Assembly: GCF_014643775.1 (NCBI RefSeq)
Contig: NZ_BMKC01000002.1
Coordinates: 310,001-374,000, forward strand
DNA: 64,000 nt
Source: Arenimonas soli
Lineage (GTDB): Bacteria > Pseudomonadota > Gammaproteobacteria > Xanthomonadales > Xanthomonadaceae
Reading direction: 5' to 3'
Notes under the pieces: model-generated
The model's input: the letters and a program-made list of their open reading frames with translations, nothing else
What the model was told of the DNA's origin: nothing
Database searches by the model: none
Position numbers and translations under genes: made by a program
Shown: one piece after another, positions 45,371-54,031 of the stretch
Numbering within the stretch: the stretch's first letter is position 1
How the letters are laid out: each line of letters starts with the position of its first letter

Positions 45371-46702
45371 ATGACCCCACGCGACACGATTGCGGCGATT
45401 GCGACGGCGGCCGGGGCCGCCGGCGTCGGCATCGTGCGGCTCAGCGGTCCCGGCTGCCGGGCGATCGGTGCGACCTTGCTGGGCCGGCCGCCCGAGCCGC
45501 GGCACGCGCACTACCTGCGCTTTCGCGACGACGACGGCGACGTCGTTGACGACGGCCTGATGTTGTTCTTCCCGGGACCGCAGTCCTACACCGGTGAAGA
45601 TGTCCTGGAACTGCAGGGCCACGGCAGTCCGCTGCTGCTGGCCCGCTTGCTGCGCCGTTGCCTGGGCCTGGGCGCACGCCACGCGCGGCCGGGCGAGTTC
45701 ACCGAGCGCGCTTTCCTGGAAGGGCGGCTCGACCTGGCCCAGGCCGAGGCCGTGGCCGACCTGGTAAGCGCCGGCAGCGAAGCCGCGCTGCGCGCCGCGC
45801 GGCGTTCCCTCGACGGCGAATTCTCGCGCCGCGTGGATGCCGTGGTCGAAGGCCTGGTGGCGCTGCGCGTGTGGATCGAGGCTGCGCTCGATTTCCCGGA
45901 GGAAGAAGTGGATTTCCTGGCCGCGCCGGAACTGCAGGCGCGACTGCGCGGCGTCGCCGGCGACCTCGACCGGCTGCGCGCGGATGCCGGCCGCGGCAAG
46001 CGCCTGCTCGACGGCCTGCACGTGGTCATCGCCGGCGCGCCCAATGCCGGCAAGTCGTCCCTGCTCAATGCCCTGGCCGGGGAGGAGCGCGCCATCGTCA
46101 CCGACATCGCCGGCACCACCCGTGACCTGCTGCGCGAACGCATCATGGTGGACGGCATCGAGCTGACCCTGGTCGACACCGCCGGCCTGCGCGAGGCGCC
46201 CGACCAGATCGAACGCGAAGGCATCCGTCGCGCCCGCGGCGAACTCGAACGCGCCGACCTGGTGCTGGCCGTGCTCGACGACCAGGCCAACGCCGGCCCG
46301 CGCCTGGACCTGCCTGCCGGCGTGCCGGTGCTGTGGCTGCACAACAAGTCCGACCTCAGCGGCGCCCCGGTGCACGCCGAACGCCACGACGACGGTGAAC
46401 ACCTCTGGCTTTCGGCCCGCACCCGCGAAGGGCTCGACGCCCTGCGCCGCCGCCTGCGCGAAGCGGCCGGGCAGGGCGAGGGCAGCCAGGGTGCCTTCAG
46501 CGCCCGGGCCCGCCACCTGGAAGCCATGGACCGGGCCGCCGTAATCCTGGCCCAGGCCGCCAAACAGCTGCACCACGGCGCCGGCGAGCTGGCGGCCGAG
46601 GAACTGCGCCGGGCCCAGGACGCCCTGGGCGAAATCACCGGCCGGGTCGACGCCGACGCCCTGCTCGGGCGGATCTTCGCGGACTTCTGCATCGGCAAAT
46701 AG
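45371..46702 (+). CDS. mnmE: tRNA uridine-5-carboxymethylaminomethyl modification GTPase MnmE
   Basis: 443 residues from the ATG at 45371. The N-terminal tetrahydrofolate-binding domain is followed by a helical domain and an inserted Ras-like G domain: GAPNAGKSSLLNAL, the DIAGTTRD switch, DTAGLRE, and HNKSDL. It ends with the invariant FCIGK. With MnmG it modifies the wobble uridine of several tRNAs. It is separated from the yidC operon by a terminator and the decamer arrays. Its own promoter is not evident. Confidence 0.97.
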   Translation: MTPRDTIAAIATAAGAAGVGIVRLSGPGCRAIGATLLGRPPEPRHAHYLRFRDDDGDVVDDGLMLFFPGPQSYTGEDVLELQGHGSPLLLARLLRRCLGLGARHARPGEFTERAFLEGRLDLAQAEAVADLVSAGSEAALRAARRSLDGEFSRRVDAVVEGLVALRVWIEAALDFPEEEVDFLAAPELQARLRGVAGDLDRLRADAGRGKRLLDGLHVVIAGAPNAGKSSLLNALAGEERAIVTDIAGTTRDLLRERIMVDGIELTLVDTAGLREAPDQIEREGIRRARGELERADLVLAVLDDQANAGPRLDLPAGVPVLWLHNKSDLSGAPVHAERHDDGEHLWLSARTREGLDALRRRLREAAGQGEGSQGAFSARARHLEAMDRAAVILAQAAKQLHHGAGELAAEELRRAQDALGEITGRVDADALLGRIFADFCIGK

Positions 46703-46766
46703 CCGGGGCCCTGAACCCGGGGCGGGCCAAACCGTGACGCGAATCCCAGCCCCTAACGATTTCGCC

Positions 46767-46795
46767 TTGACAAACCGGCCAAACTCTTATGTGCT
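46767..46795 (+). promoter_or_regulatory. Candidate promoter of the TonB-domain lipoprotein gene
   Basis: A perfect TTGACA lies at 46767-46772. The downstream match is poor: TGTGCT at 17-base spacing, or TATGTG at 15. The leader is about 35 bases and ends with AGGGG before the ATG. Confidence 0.4.
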
Positions 46796-46833
46796 GAACG
46801 TCATGGTTTGTTAACTTTTCAGGGGAAAACCTA

Positions 46834-47856
46834 ATGACCGCGTCCATGCCCGCCTCTTCCCGTGCCTTGAGCTGGGCCCTTGCCCTGGCCCTGGGCCTCA
46901 GCCTCGCCGCCTGCTCCAAGGACGAGGCCGAACCGGACGCGGCCGCGGGCCCGGCCCCGGCCACCGCACAGCCCGCCGGTCCCAGCGCCGAGGAAGTGGC
47001 CGCCATGGAGGCCGCCGAGGCCGCCGAGGCCGCATTGGCCGGCCTGAGCGTCGAGGAGCTGCGCAGCCGCGGTTCCCAGGCCCTGCGCGAACAGCGCCTG
47101 TACGCCCCGGCCGGCGACAACGCCATGGAGTACTACCTGACCCTGCGCGAAAAGAGCGAAAAGCCGGACGCGTCCGCGGAAAGTGCACTCATCGACCTGA
47201 TGCCCTACGCCATCATCGCCGCCGAACAAGCCATCGGCCGCGAGGATTTCGTCGAAGCCGAGCGCCTGCGCGCCCTGGTCGAACGCACCGACGCCCAGAC
47301 CCCGGCCCTGCCCCGCATCAAGGATTCCATCGCCAAGGGTCGCGCCGGCGTCGTTGAACGTGCCGAGCAGGAAGCCCAACGTGCTGCCCAGCGCGAACGC
47401 GAGGCCGAACTGGCTGCCCAGCGCGCCGCCGATGAAGCGGCCGCCGCCGCTGCCGCCGCCGCCGCCGCAGCGGCCCAGCCGCAGCCGGCCCAGCCGGCCA
47501 CCCCGGCCCCGACCCAGCCCGCGCAGCCGGCCACGCCGGCCCCGACCCAGCCGGCCGCCCCGACGCCTGCTCCGGTCCAGCCCGCGCAGCCGGACCGCGC
47601 CAGCAGCAGCAATCCGGTGGCCGTGCGCGCGCCGCAGCCTTCCTATCCGCGTGCGGCTTACCGCAGCGGCGTGTCGGGCGAGGTCACCGTGGAGATTTCC
47701 ATCGCCGCCAGCGGCGAAGTGACCAATGTCAGCATCACCCGTTCGCAGCCGCGCGGCACCTTCGACCGCGAGGTGCTCAACACCGTGCGCAACTGGCGCT
47801 TCGAGCCGATGGACGGCCCGGCCACCATCACCCGCACCTTCACCTTCCGTCCGTAA
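46834..47856 (+). CDS. Lipoprotein with C-terminal TonB domain
   Basis: 340 residues. The signal peptide ends in the lipobox LSLAAC (Cys about 27). A helical region (50-170) and an Arg/Glu/Ala-rich coiled coil lead into an Ala run and a Pro/Ala/Gln spacer made of about two and a half 11-residue units. The C-terminal 85 residues are a TonB domain (VRAPQPSYPRAAYRSGVSGEV ... NWRFEPMDGPATITRTFTF). No inner-membrane signal anchor is present, so it cannot contact ExbB as normal TonB does. Attachment to an envelope membrane by its lipid and a scaffolding role are more likely than energy transduction. Confidence 0.85.
   Translation: MTASMPASSRALSWALALALGLSLAACSKDEAEPDAAAGPAPATAQPAGPSAEEVAAMEAAEAAEAALAGLSVEELRSRGSQALREQRLYAPAGDNAMEYYLTLREKSEKPDASAESALIDLMPYAIIAAEQAIGREDFVEAERLRALVERTDAQTPALPRIKDSIAKGRAGVVERAEQEAQRAAQREREAELAAQRAADEAAAAAAAAAAAAAQPQPAQPATPAPTQPAQPATPAPTQPAAPTPAPVQPAQPDRASSSNPVAVRAPQPSYPRAAYRSGVSGEVTVEISIAASGEVTNVSITRSQPRGTFDREVLNTVRNWRFEPMDGPATITRTFTFRP
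47491..47586 (+). repeat. 33-bp tandem repeat coding the Pro/Ala spacer
   Basis: Two near-identical 33-bp units (47491-47523 and 47524-47556) encode QPATPAPTQPA. A partial and more divergent third copy follows. Copy number may vary between strains. Confidence 0.75.
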
Positions 47857-47877
47857 GCTTCGCGGAAGCGGGAAAAC

Positions 47878-47907
47878 AAAAAGGCCCGGCAATCGCCGGG
47901 CCTTTTT
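47878..47907. terminator. Bidirectional terminator
   Basis: AAAAAGGCCCGGC and GCCGGGCCTTTTT form a perfect 13-bp stem with loop AATC. It provides a T run on both strands for the convergent lipoprotein and ABC permease genes. Confidence 0.93.
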
Positions 47908-47929
47908 CGTTGAACCTGCAGGAGCGCCT

Positions 47930-49105
47930 TCAGGCGGAAACGGCCAGCTGTTCCCGGTGGTAGATGCGCACCGCCAGCCAGACCAGCAGCACCGCGAGAC
48001 CCAGCGTGCAGCCGAAGCTGAGCGCGAAGTCGAGCAGCGACACGGTTTCACCGCGCGCCAGCGCCATGATCAGCAGGTTCTGGGAAAGCAGCGGCGTGGC
48101 CGACATCCACAGCTCGCCCTTCATCGGCGACACCATCAGCAGCACCGAGGGGATCATCGGCAGCAGCATCAGCAGCGACAGGTAGGTCTGGGCTTCGCGA
48201 TAGCTCTTGGCATAGGCCGCCACCACCGTCTGCAGCGCGGCGAACACCAGGGCCAGCGGCACCATCAGCAAGCCGGCGCGCAGGATAAGGCTGGCGCCGA
48301 AATCCACCTTCATGCCCAGCTTGTCGAGCGGGATGAACTGGAAGGCCACGGCAAAGGCGACCAGGCTGAGCATCATCGACACCATGGCAAACCCGAAGGT
48401 GGCCCCCAGCTTGCCCAGCACGATTTGCGCCCGCGAGGCCGGGCTGGCCAGCAGCGGCTCCAGCGACTGCCGCTCGCGTTCGCCGGCGGTGGTGTCGATG
48501 GCCAGGTACATGCCGCCCAGGAAAGCGCCGAGCACGAGCAGGTAGGGCAGGAAGCTCATCAACTGGCCGGCGCGCTGCTGGGTGCTGGCCAGGTCACGCT
48601 GCGCCACCACCACCGGCGACAGGATCGCCGGGTGCATGCCCCGCGCGCTGACCCGCAGCGCCGACTGCTGCCTCGAATAGGCGTCGAGCAGCCCCGACAG
48701 GCGTGACGTCGGTGCCCGGGCGTCGCGGTCGGAACTGTCGTGGAGCACCTCCACCTGCGCGGTCTCACCGGCGCGCCAACGGTCCGGGTAGTCCGCCGGG
48801 ATCACCAGCACGGCGCGGGCGTCGCGTGCACGCACGGCGGCTTCGGAATCCTCCGGCGCCGGCTGCACCTGCACGCCCTGCTGCTTCAGCCAGCCCACCA
48901 GGTTGGGCGCGTGCTCGGCGCCGACCACGGGCAGTTCCAGCGGCTTTTCGGCGTTGGACAGCTCGCGGGTGATCATGTAGCTCATCATCATCACGAAGAA
49001 CACCGGGCCCAGCAGCGGGCCCATCACCAGCGCGTTGAAGACCGTCTTGCGGTCGCGCAGGTTCTCGGTGACTTCCTTCAGGAAAACGGTGGTCGCGGCG
49101 CTCAT
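47930..49105 (-). CDS. NatB-like ABC transporter permease
   Basis: 391 residues. One membrane helix near the N-terminus (about 27-45) is followed by a large extracytoplasmic domain (50-180), and then five helices in the C-terminal half. DTTAGERERQSLEPLLASPASR is the typical intracellular coupling segment of the ABC-2/NatB group. The start overlaps the stop of the ATPase gene by four bases. It may export Na+, as NatAB does in Bacillus, but the substrate is not shown. Confidence 0.88.
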   Translation of the reverse strand: MSAATTVFLKEVTENLRDRKTVFNALVMGPLLGPVFFVMMMSYMITRELSNAEKPLELPVVGAEHAPNLVGWLKQQGVQVQPAPEDSEAAVRARDARAVLVIPADYPDRWRAGETAQVEVLHDSSDRDARAPTSRLSGLLDAYSRQQSALRVSARGMHPAILSPVVVAQRDLASTQQRAGQLMSFLPYLLVLGAFLGGMYLAIDTTAGERERQSLEPLLASPASRAQIVLGKLGATFGFAMVSMMLSLVAFAVAFQFIPLDKLGMKVDFGASLILRAGLLMVPLALVFAALQTVVAAYAKSYREAQTYLSLLMLLPMIPSVLLMVSPMKGELWMSATPLLSQNLLIMALARGETVSLLDFALSFGCTLGLAVLLVWLAVRIYHREQLAVSA

Positions 49106-49836
49106 GCCATCAGTCCTTCTTCGGTGCCGATCGCCTTGACGAAGGCGTCCTCGAGATTGGTTTCGCCGGTCTGGGCGCGCAGTTCGTCCGCCGTGCCTTC
49201 GGCCACCACGCGGCCATGGGCGATGATGACGATGCGGTCACACAGCGCCGCCACCTCCTGCATGATGTGGCTGGAAAACAGCACGCAGCGGCCCTCGTCG
49301 CGCAGCTGGTGCAGGAAGCGGCGCATGGCGCGCGTGGCCATCACGTCCAGGCCGTTGGTGGGTTCGTCCAGGATCACGTTGCGCGGGTCGTGGACCAGGG
49401 CGCGGGCGATCGCGGTCTTCACCCGCTGGCCCTGGGAAAAGCCCTCGGTGCGCCGGTCGATGATGTCGCCCATGTCCAGCGCGTCCACCAGGGATTGCGT
49501 GCGCGCGGCGATGGTGGCGTCGTCTATCCCGTGCAGGCGGCCGAAGTAGCGGATGTTCTCGCGGCTGCTCAGGCGCTTGTACAGGCCGCGCGAATCGGGA
49601 AGCACGCCCAGCCGGCGGCGCACCGCCTCGGGGTCCTTCGCGGCATCGACGCCGTCCACCAGCACCTGGCCGCGGTCGGGCCGCAGCAGGGTGTAGAGCA
49701 TGCGCAGGGACGTGGTCTTGCCGGCGCCGTTGGGGCCCAGCAGGCCGGTGATCTGGCCGTCGTTGGCGCGGAAGCTGACGCCGTCCACGGCTTTGACCTT
49801 GCCGAAGGCCTTGTGCAGGTCGAGGACCTCGATCAT
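49102..49836 (-). CDS. NatA-like ABC transporter ATPase
   Basis: 244 residues. Walker A is GLLGPNGAGKTTSLRML. The signature motif is the variant FSQGQRVKTAIARAL. Walker B is NVILDEPTNGLDVMA, and the switch histidine lies in VLFSSHIMQEV. It overlaps both neighbours by four bases: the alpha/beta hydrolase gene upstream and the permease downstream. The three form one tightly coupled operon. Confidence 0.93.
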   Translation of the reverse strand: MIEVLDLHKAFGKVKAVDGVSFRANDGQITGLLGPNGAGKTTSLRMLYTLLRPDRGQVLVDGVDAAKDPEAVRRRLGVLPDSRGLYKRLSSRENIRYFGRLHGIDDATIAARTQSLVDALDMGDIIDRRTEGFSQGQRVKTAIARALVHDPRNVILDEPTNGLDVMATRAMRRFLHQLRDEGRCVLFSSHIMQEVAALCDRIVIIAHGRVVAEGTADELRAQTGETNLEDAFVKAIGTEEGLMA

Positions 49837-51287
49837 GGCGTGGCTCCGTTGTAATCCAGGAAGAAGGGCGAGGCATCGAGCACCTCGAGGCAGTCGGCGT
49901 CCAGGCCGGCCGGATCAAGCGTGTCCACGAACTCGGCGGCCAGGCGCGGGGTGCAGCCGCGCGACAGCAGGATGTGGCCCTGGCCCCTGCCGACCAGGTG
50001 GCGCGAACGCGGCAGCGTCCTGGCCACTTCGTCGGCATAACGGGGCGGCGTCACCGGATCGAGCTCGCCGGACATCAGCAGGGTGGGCACGTTGCTGGCC
50101 AGCGGTTCGCGAAAACCCTCCGACACCGGGCCGCTTGGCCAGACGCTGCACTGGTTGAGCGTGACGCCGACGATGGCGTTGCCCAGGATCAGCCCGGCGT
50201 CTTCATCGCGCTCGGCCAGGTGCGGGGCGTCTTCGGCGCAGATCACCGACAGCTGCATGCCGTGGTTGATCTGCCCCGACAGCGCGTCGTACACCAGCGC
50301 GGCCTGCGCCAGCAGCGGCTGCGGGCGACCCTTGGCGGCTTCGTCGAGAAGCAGCGGCAGCAGGGCGGCGGTTTCCGGCGCATAGGCGAACAGGCGGGCG
50401 ATCACCGCCACCGCCGATTCATCGAGGCGAAGCTCGCGCGGGGCATGGCTGCGCGGGTCGGGCACCGGCACCGTCGTCGGCTGCGAACGGGCGCGGTCGC
50501 GCAGCGTGTACAGCGTGCGGTAGGGGTCGCCGAAGGCGTCGCGGCAGGCGGGTTCACCGGCGCAGCGGCCAAGGATGGCCTTGAGCGAGGCCTCGAGGTT
50601 CACGCTGTGTTCGCTGCCCAGGGCCAGCCCGGGCGGCACCACGCCGTCGAGCAGCAGGCTGCGCACGCCGTCGGGATACCGGCGGGCGTATTCCTGGGCG
50701 ACGCGGGTGCCGTAGGAACCGCCGTAGACGTTCAGGGCCGGCGCGCCCAGGGCCTGGCGCAGGGCCTCGATGTCGGTCACCGCCACCGAGGTGGTGTACT
50801 GCGCGACGTCGGCGTCGAAGGACGCGAGGCAATCACGCGCCATTTCCACCTGCCGTTCGTCCGACTCGGTGACTTCGGTCAATTCGTCGGGAAAATCGCA
50901 GGCCAGGCGATGCCCTTCGCCGGTGCCGCGCTGGTCGATGAAAACGACGTGGCGCTTCTCGCGCAGGCGGGCGAAGCCGCCGGCGATGTTGGGATAACTT
51001 TCGGTTGCCGACTGGCCGGGGCCACCGGCGATGAACAGCACCATGTCGGCCTGTGGCTCCGACGAACGTGCCGGCGCCAGTCCGACCTTCAGGCCCAGGC
51101 GGCGGCCGTCGGGCTTGTCCGGGTCTTCAGGGACCTCCAGCGTGGCGCATTCGAGCCGGGTGGTGGCGCCGGTGCCGGGCTGCGCGATATCGCAGGGGGT
51201 GAATTCAAGCTGGCCGATCGTGCGGGCCTGCCCCAGGGGCGGGACCAGCAGCGCCGCAAGCGCCAGCGACAAGTGCAAGGGTTTCAT
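49833..51287 (-). CDS. Secreted alpha/beta hydrolase, TAP/S33 type
   Basis: 484 residues from the ATG at 51287, preceded by GGGAGAG. The signal peptide ends near LGQA (residue 21). The catalytic triad is readable: Ser in VYGGSYGTR (near 175), Asp in MSGELDPVTPP (near 415) and His in GRGQGHILLS. The C-terminal TAP-like domain matches tripeptidyl aminopeptidase-type exported peptidases. It is translationally coupled to the NatAB-like genes. A link between peptide or ester cleavage and export is possible. Confidence 0.88.
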   Translation of the reverse strand: MKPLHLSLALAALLVPPLGQARTIGQLEFTPCDIAQPGTGATTRLECATLEVPEDPDKPDGRRLGLKVGLAPARSSEPQADMVLFIAGGPGQSATESYPNIAGGFARLREKRHVVFIDQRGTGEGHRLACDFPDELTEVTESDERQVEMARDCLASFDADVAQYTTSVAVTDIEALRQALGAPALNVYGGSYGTRVAQEYARRYPDGVRSLLLDGVVPPGLALGSEHSVNLEASLKAILGRCAGEPACRDAFGDPYRTLYTLRDRARSQPTTVPVPDPRSHAPRELRLDESAVAVIARLFAYAPETAALLPLLLDEAAKGRPQPLLAQAALVYDALSGQINHGMQLSVICAEDAPHLAERDEDAGLILGNAIVGVTLNQCSVWPSGPVSEGFREPLASNVPTLLMSGELDPVTPPRYADEVARTLPRSRHLVGRGQGHILLSRGCTPRLAAEFVDTLDPAGLDADCLEVLDASPFFLDYNGATP

Positions 51288-51367
51288 GGACTCTCCCATC
51301 CGGGCCAAAAGCGGCCCACAGGATGACAGACGTGCCAGGACGCACAAACGTGACGAAAGAAACGTCC

Positions 51368-52120
51368 CTACTTGGCGCTGACGTACTTCTCGCGGCGGAT
51401 ATGCGGCACCGGCAGGCCGGCGGTCTTCAGGGCCTCGAAGCAGGCATCCACCATGTTCGGGTTGCCGCACAGGTAGGCGATGTCGCCTTCGGCCGCGGGC
51501 GCGAACTCGGCCAGGGCGTCCTGCACGTAGCCGCGCCGGTCGTCCGGGGCCGGGTCGTCCGGCAGTTCGCGGCTGAAGCAGGGCACGAAGCGGAAGCCCG
51601 GGTTGCCGGCGGCGAACGCGCGGAAGTCTTCGCCGTAGATCAGCTCCTGCGGCGTCCGGCAGCCAAACAGCAGCACGACTTCGACGCCACGTTCGCGGAT
51701 GAGCTCGGCCAGCCGCGGCAGCATGGCGCGGTAGGGCGTGACACCGGTACCGGTGCCGATCAGCAGGTAACGGCGGTTGCTGTCGCCCGGCATCAGGCAG
51801 AAGCGGCCATAAGGGCCGGAAGCCTGGATCTGCTGGCCTTCGTCGAGCGCCTCGAACAGCGCCGTGGCGGCGCCGCCGGCGACGTAGCTGACCGCCATCT
51901 CCACCGCCTCGCCCGGACCCAGGGCGTGGTCGTGCATCGTCGCCAGTGAATAGCTGCGCTTGGTCGGCGTGCCGTCGGCGTAGTTGAAATGCACCTGGAT
52001 GAACTGGCCGGGGATGAAGTCGAGCGGCTGGCCGTCGTCCCGGGCGAATTCAAGGTGGCGCACGCTGGGGGCGAGCATTCGGCTGCCGACCAGGCGAAGC
52101 GGGAAGTGCACGATGGCCAA
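51368..52120 (-). CDS. fpr: Ferredoxin-NADP+ reductase
   Basis: 250 residues from a TTG with GGAG six bases upstream. The FAD-binding part shows PGQFIQVHF and the RSYSLAT motif. The NADP part shows LLIGTGTGVTPYRAMLPRL, LFGCRTPQELIYGEDF and the terminal CGNPNMVD. The layout is that of the short bacterial FNR family. It passes electrons between NADPH and ferredoxin or flavodoxin and is often linked to oxidative stress. It is divergent from the YadGH-like genes. The next in-frame start (GTG) would remove three residues. Confidence 0.88.
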   Translation of the reverse strand: MAIVHFPLRLVGSRMLAPSVRHLEFARDDGQPLDFIPGQFIQVHFNYADGTPTKRSYSLATMHDHALGPGEAVEMAVSYVAGGAATALFEALDEGQQIQASGPYGRFCLMPGDSNRRYLLIGTGTGVTPYRAMLPRLAELIRERGVEVVLLFGCRTPQELIYGEDFRAFAAGNPGFRFVPCFSRELPDDPAPDDRRGYVQDALAEFAPAAEGDIAYLCGNPNMVDACFEALKTAGLPVPHIRREKYVSAK

Positions 52121-52184
52121 TACGGACTCCGGGAATGGGAAACAGTGTGCCGGCGCGGCCCGGGGGCCCGGGCGGCAAGGCGCC

Positions 52185-52190
52185 TATAAT
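52185..52190 (+). promoter_or_regulatory. Perfect -10 element upstream of the YadG-like gene
   Basis: TATAAT lies 48 bases before the ATG at 52238, in a GC-rich divergent region. No -35 consensus is visible at the proper distance, so activation by another factor is possible. Confidence 0.5.
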
Positions 52191-52237
52191 AAGGCCCCAT
52201 CGCCCACCGGCGCAGCGCCGGCCGGCCCAGGAGCCCC

Positions 52238-53191
52238 ATGCAGAAGCAACCCGCGCTGGAGATCAGGGATCTCCGCAAGACCTACGACAATGGCGTCGAA
52301 GCCCTCAAGGGCGTGTCAATGCGCGTCGAGGAAGGCGACTTCTACGCCTTGCTCGGCCCCAACGGCGCCGGCAAGTCCACCCTTATAGGCATCGTCAGCT
52401 CGCTGGTGAACAAAAGCGAGGGTGAGGTCCGCGTGTTCGGCGTCGACCTTCACGCCGATCGCTCGCAGGCCATGCGCCTGGTCGGTCTGGTGCCGCAGGA
52501 GATCAACTTCAACATGTTCGAGCAGCCGCTCGACATCCTGGTCAACTACGCCGGCTTCTATGGCATACCTCGCCCGGAAGCCCTGGTGCGCGCCGAGGAA
52601 GAACTCAAGAAGGCGCAGCTCTGGGACAAGGCGCGCAAGATGTCGCGCACGCTGTCGGGCGGCATGAAGCGCCGGCTGATGATCGCGCGGGCCATGATGA
52701 CGCGCCCGAAGCTGCTGATCCTCGACGAACCCACCGCCGGCGTCGATATCGAAATCCGCCGCGGCATGTGGAAGACGCTCAAGGAGGTCAACGCCGCCGG
52801 CACCACGGTCATCCTCACCACGCACTACCTGGAGGAAGCCGAAAGCCTGTGCCGCAACCTGGCGATCATCGACCACGGCCGCATCATCGAGGAAGGCCCG
52901 ATGAAGACGCTGCTGGCCAAGCTCGACGTCGAAGGCTTCGTGCTCGACGTCGAAGGCCGCCTGCCGGCGACGCTGCCGGCCATCGAGGGCGCCACCCTGC
53001 TGGCCGAGGACGACCACACCATCGACCTGGAGATGCCGCGCGAGATGGAACTCAACCGCGTGTTCGCGGCGCTCGACGCCGACGGCATCAAGGTCCGCTC
53101 GATGCGCACCAAGTCCAACCGGCTCGAGGAACTGTTCGTGCGCCTGACCGGCAACCCGGAGCTGCCGGAAAAGGACGTCCCAAATGAGTAA
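52238..53191 (+). CDS. yadG: YadG-like ABC transporter ATPase
   Basis: 317 residues. Walker A is LLGPNGAGKSTLIGIV. The signature is RTLSGGMKRRLMIARAM. Walker B is LLILDEPTAGVDIEIR, and the switch region is ILTTHYLEEAESLC. A C-terminal regulatory extension of about 85 residues follows, as in E. coli YadG. Its stop overlaps the permease start by eight bases. The substrate is unknown. Confidence 0.9.
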   Translation: MQKQPALEIRDLRKTYDNGVEALKGVSMRVEEGDFYALLGPNGAGKSTLIGIVSSLVNKSEGEVRVFGVDLHADRSQAMRLVGLVPQEINFNMFEQPLDILVNYAGFYGIPRPEALVRAEEELKKAQLWDKARKMSRTLSGGMKRRLMIARAMMTRPKLLILDEPTAGVDIEIRRGMWKTLKEVNAAGTTVILTTHYLEEAESLCRNLAIIDHGRIIEEGPMKTLLAKLDVEGFVLDVEGRLPATLPAIEGATLLAEDDHTIDLEMPREMELNRVFAALDADGIKVRSMRTKSNRLEELFVRLTGNPELPEKDVPNE

Positions 53192-53954
53192 CCCCAACCT
53201 GGTCGCGCTGTTCACCATCGCCCGCCGCGAAGTCGCGCGCATCCTGCGCATCTGGGGCCAGACCCTGGTCCCGCCGGCGATCACGATGACGCTGTATTTC
53301 CTTATCTTCGGCAACCTCATCGGCTCGCGCATCGGCACCATGGACGGCATCAGCTACATGGACTTCATCGTGCCGGGCCTGGTGATGATGTCGATCATCC
53401 AGAACGCCTACGGCAACATCAGCTCCAGTTTCTTCGGCGCCAAGTTCGGCCGGCACGTCGAAGAGCTGCTGGTCAGCCCGATGCCCAACTGGGTGATCCT
53501 GGGCGGCTACGTCGCCGGCGGCGTGCTGCGCGGGCTGATGGTCGGCGCGATCGTGCTGTGCATCGCCATGCTCTTCACCACCGTGCGCATCCCGCATCCG
53601 CTGGTGACCTTGGCCACCGTTTTCCTGGGCGCGGTCATCTTTTCGCTGGCGGGCTTCGTCAACGCCGTCTACGCCAAGAAGTTCGACGACGTCGCCATCG
53701 TGCCCACCTTCATCCTGACCCCGCTGACCTACCTGGGCGGCGTGTTCTATTCGGTGAAGCTGCTGCCGGCCTGGGCCGAGACGGCCACCCACCTCAACCC
53801 GATCTTCTACATGGTCAACGCCTTCCGCTACGGCCTGCTGGGCCAGTCGGACGTATCCATGGTCGTGGCCTTCACGCTGATGCTGGCCTTCGTGCTTGGC
53901 CTGGGCACCCTGGCGCTGTGGCTGCTCAAGCGCGGGGTCGGGCTGCGCACCTGA
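53184..53954 (+). CDS. yadH: YadH-like ABC-2 permease
   Basis: 256 residues, the same length as E. coli YadH. Six membrane helices are visible. Family blocks include GTMDGISYMDFIVPGLVMMS, SFFGAKFGRHVEELLVSPM and LTYLGGVFYSVKLLPAWAE, with LNPIFYMVNAFRYGLLG near the end. It forms an exporter with the coupled ATPase. Confidence 0.9.
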   Translation: MSNPNLVALFTIARREVARILRIWGQTLVPPAITMTLYFLIFGNLIGSRIGTMDGISYMDFIVPGLVMMSIIQNAYGNISSSFFGAKFGRHVEELLVSPMPNWVILGGYVAGGVLRGLMVGAIVLCIAMLFTTVRIPHPLVTLATVFLGAVIFSLAGFVNAVYAKKFDDVAIVPTFILTPLTYLGGVFYSVKLLPAWAETATHLNPIFYMVNAFRYGLLGQSDVSMVVAFTLMLAFVLGLGTLALWLLKRGVGLRT

Positions 53955-54031
53955 GGCCGGCTGGTGGCACGGCAGGCCCTCGGTTAGCGTATTAGCTGGA
54001 GTCCCCCCGGAAACCACCGCAGGAGTCCCCC

